Assembly (NCBI RefSeq): GCF_003931915.1
Contig: NZ_RSAA01000001.1
Coordinates: forward strand, 124,001-188,000
Origin: Saccharopolyspora rhizosphaerae
Lineage (GTDB): Bacteria > Actinomycetota > Actinomycetes > Mycobacteriales > Pseudonocardiaceae
Reading direction: 5' to 3'
Length of the DNA: 64,000 nt
Both the position numbers and the translations under genes were made by a program. Shown here piece by piece: positions 46,553-54,003 of the stretch. Position 1 is the stretch's first letter. The number at the start of each line of letters is the position of its first letter. The notes beneath the pieces were generated by a model. It did not search any database, was not told where the DNA came from, and saw nothing but the letters and a program-made list of their open reading frames with translations.

Positions 46553-46582
46553 ACAGTACGCGCGTCCTATAAAGCCGCTCAA
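46553..46582 (-). promoter_or_regulatory. acnA promoter
   Basis: Read on the minus strand, TTGAGC (46582-46577) and TACTGT (46558-46553) are spaced by 18 bases. The predicted 5' leader of about 90 bases shows no obvious riboswitch. The stretch 46583-46756 holds no gene. Confidence 0.5.
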
Positions 46583-46756
46583 CAAAGGGTGACCTGACCT
46601 TCGAACGCTTCTGCTGTTTTCGTCAAAAAAGCCGAGTGTTTCCGGTTCGCCAACACCGGGTTCCCGCGTCGGCAACCCCGCCGGTGTCGATGTTGCCCGC
46701 ACCGGGAGCAGCGGCAGGGGTGGTGGGCCGTTCGGCGGTGTCGCGGGGGCAGCCGG

Positions 46757-46855
46757 TCAGGCCGTGCGGAACGCCGACTTGACCACGTGCACGACCAGCT
46801 TCTCGATCAGCGCGATGGCCACGCCGGTGATGATGGTGTTCAGCAGAGCAGGCAT
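46757..46855 (-). CDS. 32-residue hydrophobic peptide
   Basis: A very short gene, ATG 46855 to a TGA at 46757. The product is a single amphipathic or membrane helix (LLNTIITGVAIALIEKLVVH) with a basic end (VVKSAFRTA). GAGGAGAGGAACG lies 15-25 bases upstream. I recall similar tiny peptides in related actinomycetes, but this memory is not evidence. The size makes chance possible. Confidence 0.45.
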   Translation of the reverse strand: MPALLNTIITGVAIALIEKLVVHVVKSAFRTA

Positions 46856-46915
46856 CGGTAGCGCCCTCGTTCCTCTCCTCGGTGCAACGACGCCTCCGAC
46901 TGTCCGGGCCACGGG

Positions 46916-49900
46916 TTAGCCCGGCGCGGTGCCCAGGTTGCCTGCGGGTGAACCGGGGTCCAATTCCGCAGGTCGACCGGGAACCGATCGCCCCAGGGGC
47001 CACGCCTGCCACACCCGCACCGCCACGGCGACCGCCACCGAGACGCCCAGCGCGATGGCCCACTGGTGCGGCAGCAGCGGGCTGGAGCCGAAGAACTGGC
47101 TGACCCCGGGCAGCTGCACCAGCGCGGCCAGCACCAGCAGCGAGCCGACCGCCGCGAGCACCACCAGTGGCGTGCGCCCGCGCGAGGTGACCGTCTGCGC
47201 CAGCTGGGCCGACACCAGCGCGACCAGTCCGGCGGTGCGCGCCTGGGCGGCGGTGGCCAGCGGGCGGGTGAGCACCCAGGCAAGCCCGGCCGCCGCCCCG
47301 GTGGCCACCGCCCGTTCACCGACCGCGCGGGCCAGCGCGCCGCCCAGCGAGGCTTCCGGGCCCTCGGCGAGCAGCGCCTCCGGGGTGCGGTCGGCCGGTG
47401 GACGCACCGCGATGGCGATGGTGGGCAGCACGTCGGTGAGCATGTTGACCACCAGCAGCTGCCGGGCGTTGAGCGCCGCGGACGGGCTGATCAGCCCGGT
47501 GCCCAGCGCGTAGCCGATCTCGCCGAGGTTGCCGCCGAGCAGCACGGCCAGCGCCTCCCGCACCGAGGTCCACATGCCGCGGCCTTCGACGATGCCGTCG
47601 GTGAGCGTTTCGATGCGGTCGTCGGCGACCACCAGGTCGGCGGCGTCGCGCGCCGCGGTGGTGGCGCGGGAGCCGAAGGCGATGCCCACGTGCGCCAGGT
47701 TGATCGCGGGCACGTCGTTGGCGCCGTCGCCGGTCATCGCCACCACCCGCCCGGCGTCCCGCAGGCAGCGCACGATGCGCGCCTTCTGCGCGGGGGAGAC
47801 CCGGGCGTAGACGGAGATCTTGGGGACCTCGCCGGCCAGCTGGGCGTCATCGAGCTCGTCGAGCTCGGCGCCGGTGAGCACCCGCTTGCCGCCGAGCATC
47901 CCCAGGTCGGCGGCGATGGCCTCGGCGGTGCTGGGGTGGTCACCGGTGATCATGATGACGTCCACACCGGACCGCTCCAGCTGCGCCACGGCGGCCGCAG
48001 CTGTCTCGTGCACCGGGTCGGACAGGCCCAGCAACCCGACGAACTCCAGCTCGTCCACATCGGACTCGTCGAGCCCGGCGCCGCGGCCCACCCGCTTCTC
48101 GGCGACGGCGAGCAGCCTCAGCCCGTGCAGCGCCAGCCGCTCGACCTCCGACTCGACCTCGGCGCGCGCTTCGGCGTCGAAGGCCCGCGAGGAGCCGTTG
48201 CGCTTCCAGCGCGCGCACCGGCCCAGCACGACCTCGGGCGCACCCTTGACCGACAGCAGCCCGTCGGTGCGCACCGCGTGGAACCCCCGCGAGGGTTCGA
48301 AGGGCAGCTCGTCGAGCACCGCGCCGTCGGGGTTCAGCCCGATCGCGGCGGCTCCTTCGAGCACCGCGCGGTCGGTCGGGTGCGGCAGCGGCCGGTCGTC
48401 CTGCTCGCGCGGAGTGGCCCGCAGGGCGGCGGCCACGACCTCCCGGTGCAGGCTTTGCAGATCGTGCACCCGGCGCGAGCCGCGGCCGTCGGAGACCTCG
48501 CTCAGCGCGATCCGGCCCTGGGTGAGCGTGCCGGTCTTGTCGAAGCACAGCGCGTCGACCCGGCCCAGCGCCTCGATGGTGGCGGGACTGCGCACCAGCA
48601 CGCCGCGCCGGGACATCCGGCGCGCGGCCGCGAGCTCGGCCAGCGTCGCCACGAACGGCAGGCCCTCCGGCACCGCGGCCACCGCCAACCCGACCGAGCG
48701 CGCCACGGTGCGGCCCAGCGGCACGCCGCGCAGCACGTCGGAGGTGAACAGCAGCGCACCGGCGCCGACGGAGATCGGCAGCACCTTCTTGGTCAGGTCG
48801 GCCAGCCGCGCCTCCACGCCGGTGTCGTCGTCGGTGCCGGGGACCTGCGCGGCGGTGCGGCCCAGCTCGGTGTGCGACCCGACCGCGACCGCCACCGCCA
48901 CGGCGCTGCCGCTGGCGATGACCGTGCCCTGGTAGAGCATGCAGGTGCGGTCGGCGACGGTCGCCGCCGTCGTGGGAGCGGCGGTCTTGGTGACCAGGTG
49001 GGATTCGCCGGTGAGCCCGGATTCGTCCACCTCGAGGGAATCCACCGACAGCAGCCGGCAGTCCGCGGGGACGCCGTCTCCGGCGCGCAGCTCGACGACG
49101 TCGCCCGGCACCAGCTCGTCGGCGGAGACGACCTCGGTGCCCGCTTGGCCCCGCCGCCGCGCGGGCGTGCGCCCGGTGGCCAGCAGCTTGCCCAGCTCGC
49201 GTTCGGTGGCCGCGCGCTGGAAACCGTCGACAAGGGCGCTGGCCAGCAGCACACCGCAGATCAGCACCGCGTCGACCACCGACCCCAGGCCCGCGGAGAT
49301 CACCGCCCCGGCGCCGAGCACCGGCGTGATCGGCGTGATCAGCGCCTCGACCGAGGCCGCGAGCACGCCCACCGGTGCGTGCCCGTCGTCGCGGGGACGG
49401 CGCCGTTGCGCCGCCAAGGACTCGTCGAGCCCGCGCTCGGAGCTGTCCAGGGTGGACAGCACGGCGTTGGCGGGCATCGCGTGCCACGGCGTGCGTTCCC
49501 GGGGCAGCGGTGGGGGTCTGCGGGTGAAGCGGGAGGCGAGCCAGGTGCCGGTGGCGAAGGCGGCGAGGGTGGCGGCGTGCACCGGCATCGACGCCCGCGA
49601 CGGAGCGCCGGAGGCCGTGCCGAACGCGGCGAGCAGCGAACCCAGCACCGCACCGGCCACCGAGAGCCCCGCGGCGCACCGGCTCGCCGCTCGGGCGTCG
49701 GCGGCCGCGGCCAGCAGCCCGTCGAGCACCGCGGCGCTCGGGCAGAGGAGGTCAGCGGCCCAGCACGACGGATCCGATGTGGACAGACCGATGCCCAGGT
49801 CCGCAGCGGCGAGACCGCGGTCGTGGTGGTGCGAGACGACCGCCGCGACCGCGCCGTCCTCCTGCAACGCGCGCACCGAACCGGCCAGCTCGGCTCCGCC

Positions 49901-51304
49901 GGGCACCGATCCGTCCAGCGCGAGCCTGCGGTCCAACCCGGCGCCCGCGACGAGCACGGTGGTGGCGACCTCGCGCGCGGTGTCGACCAGGGCTTCGGCG
50001 AGCGGGTCGAGCTCGTCGACCACCACCACCAACGCCACCGTCCGTCCACTGCGGACGAGTTCGAGGATGGTCGCGCCGCACTGCGTCCCGGCCTCGGCGG
50101 CGCCGCGCGCTGCGGCAGGCAACCTGCGGGAGGAGTTCCAGGGGGTGACCGACCAGGCGCCGCTGCTGCTCGACCCGGCCGGACCGGTCGGGTCGACCAG
50201 CTCGCTGGCGCGGGCGAACAGCTCCGCGGACTCCGCGTCGTCCTCCAGCGGGATCACCGAGTCCACCACGCGGCGCCCGGACAGCAGTGCGGGGGCGTCG
50301 AAGACGACGGTGTCGAGCCGGTCCAGCAGCCGCAGCGCGTCCGGTTCGACCACCAGCGCGCCGCGCGCCGCCAGCGAGGTGCTCAACGTGGAGGCGAACG
50401 CTTCCCGCCCGCCCGCGGCGGGTTTGGGCACCGCGGCCAGCAGCGCGGCCACCGCGCGCTGCGGCGCGCGGGACAGGGCGAACGCGGTCACCGCGCCGCC
50501 CAGGGCGGCTCCGCCGGAGACGTTGGCGACCCGCTCCACGGGGCCGTCGGGCACGGGGCACGGACGCGGTCCCTGCGGCACGGCGTCGCAGGCGTGCGGC
50601 AGCACCCCTTCCCAGTGCTGCCAGGCCTGGTGGCGGGCGATCGCCTCCCGCGCGGTGCCGAAGCGCCCGCACAGGTCGGTCAGCGCACCCAGCGGCGAGC
50701 CGGTCAGGCCCGGACCGGCCGCGCCGCCCAGCGCCAGCACCAGCTCCAACGGCCCCTGCCCGAGGACCCGCTGCGCGCTGCGGTGCAGCCACGGCACCGT
50801 GTCCACCAGCGACGTCGCGGCCGGCACGAGCGGTGAGACCACGCGCGCGGGCAGCAACGCACTCAGCCCGGCGTAGCCGAACCCCACCACGCTGACCGCG
50901 AGGGCGCCGGCATCGCGCAGCAGCGCCTCGGAGTTGGCCGGATGCCGCTCGCCGTGCGGTGCCACGTCCTCGTCACCGAGTCCGAACTCGGCCTCGACGT
51001 CGCTGAGGACACGCGCGGGTTCGGTGAGGTCGGTCAGGTCGGGGGCGTGGCGGATCACCACGCGGCCCAGCGCGCCGTTGAGCTCCGCGTGCGTGATGCC
51101 CGGCAGCTCGCGCAGGCGCCGCTGCGCCTCCTGCGCCGCGTCGGTGTGGCCGGGCAGGTGCGCGCCGCGCATCTCGAGGTGGCTGCGCTCGCGTCCGCGC
51201 CAGACCCGGCGGCCTCCGGGGGAGGAGGTGACCGCGCGGGCTGCCTGCAACACCGGTGCGGCGACGTCGGCGGCCTGCGACAGCAGCCAGCGCAGCATCG
51301 ACAC
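46916..51304 (-). CDS. CtpI-like giant P-type cation ATPase
   Basis: A 1,462-residue membrane ATPase, about double the usual size. The second half is a full P-type ATPase: VPGDVVELRAGDGVPADCRL, DESGLTGES, AVPEGLPFVATL, the phosphorylation site CFDKTGTLTQG (Asp922), SVKGAPEVVLG, MITGDHPSTAEAIA and MTGDGANDVPAI. The first half starts with a heavy-metal-like fold (GITHAELNGALGRVVIRH) and then carries a degenerate copy: LDTVVFDAPALLSGRRVVDS in place of the D-K-T-G-T site (Asp336 kept). This matches mycobacterial CtpI. Substrate ion unknown. Its partner gene ends 10 bases upstream. Confidence 0.88.
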   Translation of the reverse strand: MSMLRWLLSQAADVAAPVLQAARAVTSSPGGRRVWRGRERSHLEMRGAHLPGHTDAAQEAQRRLRELPGITHAELNGALGRVVIRHAPDLTDLTEPARVLSDVEAEFGLGDEDVAPHGERHPANSEALLRDAGALAVSVVGFGYAGLSALLPARVVSPLVPAATSLVDTVPWLHRSAQRVLGQGPLELVLALGGAAGPGLTGSPLGALTDLCGRFGTAREAIARHQAWQHWEGVLPHACDAVPQGPRPCPVPDGPVERVANVSGGAALGGAVTAFALSRAPQRAVAALLAAVPKPAAGGREAFASTLSTSLAARGALVVEPDALRLLDRLDTVVFDAPALLSGRRVVDSVIPLEDDAESAELFARASELVDPTGPAGSSSSGAWSVTPWNSSRRLPAAARGAAEAGTQCGATILELVRSGRTVALVVVVDELDPLAEALVDTAREVATTVLVAGAGLDRRLALDGSVPGGAELAGSVRALQEDGAVAAVVSHHHDRGLAAADLGIGLSTSDPSCWAADLLCPSAAVLDGLLAAAADARAASRCAAGLSVAGAVLGSLLAAFGTASGAPSRASMPVHAATLAAFATGTWLASRFTRRPPPLPRERTPWHAMPANAVLSTLDSSERGLDESLAAQRRRPRDDGHAPVGVLAASVEALITPITPVLGAGAVISAGLGSVVDAVLICGVLLASALVDGFQRAATERELGKLLATGRTPARRRGQAGTEVVSADELVPGDVVELRAGDGVPADCRLLSVDSLEVDESGLTGESHLVTKTAAPTTAATVADRTCMLYQGTVIASGSAVAVAVAVGSHTELGRTAAQVPGTDDDTGVEARLADLTKKVLPISVGAGALLFTSDVLRGVPLGRTVARSVGLAVAAVPEGLPFVATLAELAAARRMSRRGVLVRSPATIEALGRVDALCFDKTGTLTQGRIALSEVSDGRGSRRVHDLQSLHREVVAAALRATPREQDDRPLPHPTDRAVLEGAAAIGLNPDGAVLDELPFEPSRGFHAVRTDGLLSVKGAPEVVLGRCARWKRNGSSRAFDAEARAEVESEVERLALHGLRLLAVAEKRVGRGAGLDESDVDELEFVGLLGLSDPVHETAAAAVAQLERSGVDVIMITGDHPSTAEAIAADLGMLGGKRVLTGAELDELDDAQLAGEVPKISVYARVSPAQKARIVRCLRDAGRVVAMTGDGANDVPAINLAHVGIAFGSRATTAARDAADLVVADDRIETLTDGIVEGRGMWTSVREALAVLLGGNLGEIGYALGTGLISPSAALNARQLLVVNMLTDVLPTIAIAVRPPADRTPEALLAEGPEASLGGALARAVGERAVATGAAAGLAWVLTRPLATAAQARTAGLVALVSAQLAQTVTSRGRTPLVVLAAVGSLLVLAALVQLPGVSQFFGSSPLLPHQWAIALGVSVAVAVAVRVWQAWPLGRSVPGRPAELDPGSPAGNLGTAPG

Positions 51305-51314
51305 CCCTTCGCGC

Positions 51315-51758
51315 TCAGGCCTGGCCGTTGCCCCGGGAGGCCGTGCGCTGCACCACGGCCGTGCCGATGCCGATGGCGGCCGCGACCGGCCACTCGATCA
51401 CGCTCAACGCCGCCGCGGCGGTCAGCCCGCTGTAGAACAGCAGCTGCTCGCGGGAGGGGAGTGCCCCGCGGACCGCGGAGACCGTCGAGGCGACCTCGTC
51501 GCGTCCGGGGATCTGCGGGAGCGGGACCTGGGTGGTGTGCCACTGCGCCGTCACGTACGGCACGGGGATCGACGCGCCCGAGGGCTGCTGGGAAGTCGAC
51601 CCCGACGAGGTCGACCGCCTGGTCGTGGACCGCCCGGACGTCGAACGGGATTGCGTGGAGGCCCTGCTCGTCGTGGTCGACGCCGAGGTCGAACGGCTCT
51701 GCTTCGACGCGGACCGCCGCTGGCTTCGCTGCGCGGACCCCGTGGTGGTGCTGGCCAT
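51315..51758 (-). CDS. Ser/Thr/Arg-rich partner protein of the CtpI-like ATPase
   Basis: A 147-residue protein. Residues 1-65 are low-complexity Ser, Thr and Arg (TSRASTQSRSTSGRSTTRRS). A middle segment, IPGRDEVASTVSAVRGALPS, leads to a membrane hairpin (LLFYSGLTAAAALSVIEWPV, AAAIGIGTAVV). GGAGG lies 8 bases before ATG 51758. With only 10 bases to the ATPase gene, it is co-transcribed and likely acts as a membrane accessory. I recognise no family. Confidence 0.7.
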   Translation of the reverse strand: MASTTTGSAQRSQRRSASKQSRSTSASTTTSRASTQSRSTSGRSTTRRSTSSGSTSQQPSGASIPVPYVTAQWHTTQVPLPQIPGRDEVASTVSAVRGALPSREQLLFYSGLTAAAALSVIEWPVAAAIGIGTAVVQRTASRGNGQA

Positions 51759-51796
51759 GGCGACGACCTCCAAGTGGCGGAAGCGAGAACCTGTCC

Positions 51797-51825
51797 AGAA
51801 TACGACGATCGGAGCATTGACGACA
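51797..51825 (-). promoter_or_regulatory. Candidate promoter of the ATPase operon
   Basis: On the minus strand TGTCGT and TATTCT are spaced by 17 bases, giving a leader of about 30 bases before ATG 51758. The -10 is good and the -35 weak. Confidence 0.4.
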
Positions 51826-51872
51826 GGCGAACGCTCCCCGGTCCGCCGTGGAGGTCGATCAGCGCGCGAAGA

Positions 51873-52562
51873 TCAGGCGGCGGAGACGCCGTCGCGCACC
51901 GCGCACCGGTACCGCTGCACGACCACGTCGACCACGGCGGGGTGCGCCCCCAGCGGTTCGGCGACACCGGCCGCCGGCAGCTCGCCCAGCCTGCGGTGGA
52001 ACAGGCCCGGCGCCAACAGGTACGGCGCGAGGAAGTCGCCCGGTGCGCAGACGTCTTCGGTGGCCGGGCTCGCGGTGGTGATGTAGCTGGGGGAGAGCCA
52101 CTGCCCGCAACGCCGGCCCAGCTGGCGGGCCGCTGCCGCCACGTCGGCCAGCGCGCTGCGGTCGGAGGATCCCGCCGCCGCGAACAGCACCCGGTCACCG
52201 CGACGCCACCCGGCTTCGCACAACCGGTCCAGCAGCGCCTCGGTGATCCGCGGATCCGGGCCGAGCGGCTCGGTGAACGTCACGTCCCCGCGTCCGGTGG
52301 AGGCCACCTGTTCGGGCAGGTCTGTGCGCACGTGGTAGCCGGCGGCCAGGAACGCCGGCAGCGCCACCACCGGTCCCGGCACCGACTCCACGACCTCAGC
52401 CGCGGTCGGCCCGATGACGTCGACGTAGCCCACGCGCACCGGCACGCCGAGCCGCGCGCCGGCGGCCCCGGCCAGCTGTTCGACCACCCGCGGTCCCGCA
52501 GGATCGCGGGTTCCGTGGGCGACCAGCAGCAACGGCGGGTTCACAGCACGGGAACGGCGCAT
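51873..52562 (-). CDS. Sirohydrochlorin chelatase (CbiX/SirB family)
   Basis: A 229-residue two-lobed chelatase. LLLVAHGTRDPAG (near residue 10) carries the metal-binding histidine, and PAFLAAGYHVRTDLPEQ contains the second. The C-terminal lobe repeats the fold (VLFAAAGSSDRSALADVAAA, FLAPYLLAPGLFHRRLGE). It would insert iron into sirohydrochlorin to give siroheme for NirB. The ATG at 52562 has GGAGG 10 bases upstream and overlaps the nnaR end by 22 bases. It is the last gene of the nitrate operon. Confidence 0.85.
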   Translation of the reverse strand: MRRSRAVNPPLLLVAHGTRDPAGPRVVEQLAGAAGARLGVPVRVGYVDVIGPTAAEVVESVPGPVVALPAFLAAGYHVRTDLPEQVASTGRGDVTFTEPLGPDPRITEALLDRLCEAGWRRGDRVLFAAAGSSDRSALADVAAAARQLGRRCGQWLSPSYITTASPATEDVCAPGDFLAPYLLAPGLFHRRLGELPAAGVAEPLGAHPAVVDVVVQRYRCAVRDGVSAA

Positions 52563-53683
52563 CGCGGGGAGTCCTCCATCGGTTCCAGCGGAAGTCGGTA
52601 TCCGCGCTTGATCACGGTCTGCACCAGCTGCGGCGCGCCCAGCGACGACCGCAGCCGCGCCACCGCCTGCTCGACGGCGTGCTCGTCGGCGGCACCCCCG
52701 GCGCAGTGCAGCGCCTCGGCCAGGGCCCGCCTCGACACCACTCTGCCTGGCCGCTCGGCCAGTGCCCGCAACAAAGTTCTTCCTTGCGGGGAGAGCTGTT
52801 TCACCGCACCGTCCACGATGGCCGCGTGCCCGCGCACCTGGAGGCTGCGTCCGGCCACCGGCAACGTCGGCGACCGCCTCGGCAGCGCCTCGCACAGCGA
52901 CCGCACCAGCGCACCGAGGCGGTACCGCTCCGGCACCACCGCAGGCACGCCCTGGTCGGCCAGCGGCGCGTGCGTCACCGGCCCCACGCAGGCCGCCAGC
53001 ACCGGACCGCGCAACGCCGCCAGCAACTCCTCCCGCCAGCCGCGCTCGGCGGCCAGCGACAGCAGGCTCGCCGCCGCTGGGGCGCTGGTGAAGGTCACCG
53101 CGTCCACCTGCTGCGCGCACACCGCTGACAGCAGGTTCTCCAGCGCGGTGATGTCGGCCGGAGCCGTCCACCGGTACACCGGGACTTCGATGACCTCCGC
53201 CCCCGCGCACCGCAACGCCTCGACGAAGTCCGGCAGCGGCTGACCGTGCAGCTGCACGGCGATCCGCATCCCCTCCAGGGGCTCGCCGAGCAGGTGCTCG
53301 AGCAGTTCCGCGGACGACTCCGATCCCGGCGACCACGCGTCGGGCAGACCCGCCGCACGCACCGCGCCGCGCGCCTTCGGCCCTCGGGCCAGCAACCGAG
53401 CCTGGCCCAAGGCCTCGAGCAGCTCGGCACCCGCACCCCAGCCGTCGGCCGCCTCGACCCACCCCCGGAAGCCGATGCCGGTGGTGGCGACCACCGCATC
53501 GGGCGGCTGCGCGAGGCACTGCTCGGTCGCCCGGCGCAGCTCGGTGTCGTCGGCGAGCGGCAGGATCCGCAGCGCCGGGCCGTGCAGGACCCGGGCGCCG
53601 CGGCGTTCGAGCAGCGAGCCCAGCTCTTCGGCCCGCCTGGCCGCCGTCACGGCGACGGTGTAGCCGGTCAGTTCCTCGCTCAA
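52541..53683 (-). CDS. nnaR: HemD-like / winged-helix regulator NnaR
   Basis: A 380-residue fusion. The first 255 residues follow uroporphyrinogen-III synthase (YTVAVTAARRAEELGSLLER, VVATTGIGFRGWVEA, AVTFTSAPAAASLLSLA). The last 100 are an OmpR-type winged helix (LSPQGRTLLRALAERPGRVV, AVEQAVARLRSSLG, VIKRGYRL). In Streptomyces, proteins of this design (NnaR) activate nitrite/nitrate assimilation genes together with GlnR. The TTG start at 53683 overlaps the nirD TGA, with GGAGG correctly placed. The synthase part may sense a tetrapyrrole or still be active. Confidence 0.82.
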   Translation of the reverse strand: MSEELTGYTVAVTAARRAEELGSLLERRGARVLHGPALRILPLADDTELRRATEQCLAQPPDAVVATTGIGFRGWVEAADGWGAGAELLEALGQARLLARGPKARGAVRAAGLPDAWSPGSESSAELLEHLLGEPLEGMRIAVQLHGQPLPDFVEALRCAGAEVIEVPVYRWTAPADITALENLLSAVCAQQVDAVTFTSAPAAASLLSLAAERGWREELLAALRGPVLAACVGPVTHAPLADQGVPAVVPERYRLGALVRSLCEALPRRSPTLPVAGRSLQVRGHAAIVDGAVKQLSPQGRTLLRALAERPGRVVSRRALAEALHCAGGAADEHAVEQAVARLRSSLGAPQLVQTVIKRGYRLPLEPMEDSPRCAVPVL

Positions 53684-54003
53684 GGGAGCGCGACCTCCAC
53701 CGACGAACCGCGCCGCCGCACCGGGAACACCGGCAGCCGCGCGTCGGGGACGTCCAGGCACTCACCGGTGCGCAGCGAGAACACCTGCTTGAGCATCGGG
53801 GAGGCCACGGTCGGCTCCCCGCCCCGGTCGCCGACGATGCCGCGGCTGATCACCCCGGCCCCGCAGAGCGGGTCGACGTTGCCCACCGCGAACAGCTCGT
53901 CGTCGTGGGTGCGGAAGACCGCCACCGGGTGCCCGTCCACGAGCGCCGGAACACCGCACTCGGGCTGGAGCAGGGCGAGGTCGCAGATCGGTCGCCAACT
54001 CAT
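53680..54003 (-). CDS. nirD: Nitrite reductase small subunit
   Basis: A 107-residue NirD, a Rieske-like fold. It contains CGVPALVDGHPVAVFRTHDD, FAVGNVDPLCGAGVISRGIV, and ASPMLKQVFSLRTGECLD. The Rieske cluster histidines are not conserved, which is typical of NirD. It partners with NirB in reducing nitrite to ammonium. Its ATG shares one base with the nirB stop. Confidence 0.9.
   Translation of the reverse strand: MSWRPICDLALLQPECGVPALVDGHPVAVFRTHDDELFAVGNVDPLCGAGVISRGIVGDRGGEPTVASPMLKQVFSLRTGECLDVPDARLPVFPVRRRGSSVEVALP

Noticed and set aside
47066-50836. 1,256-codon plus-strand open frame
   Set aside because: Antisense to the CtpI-like ATPase, and low-complexity Arg/Gly/Gln-rich.
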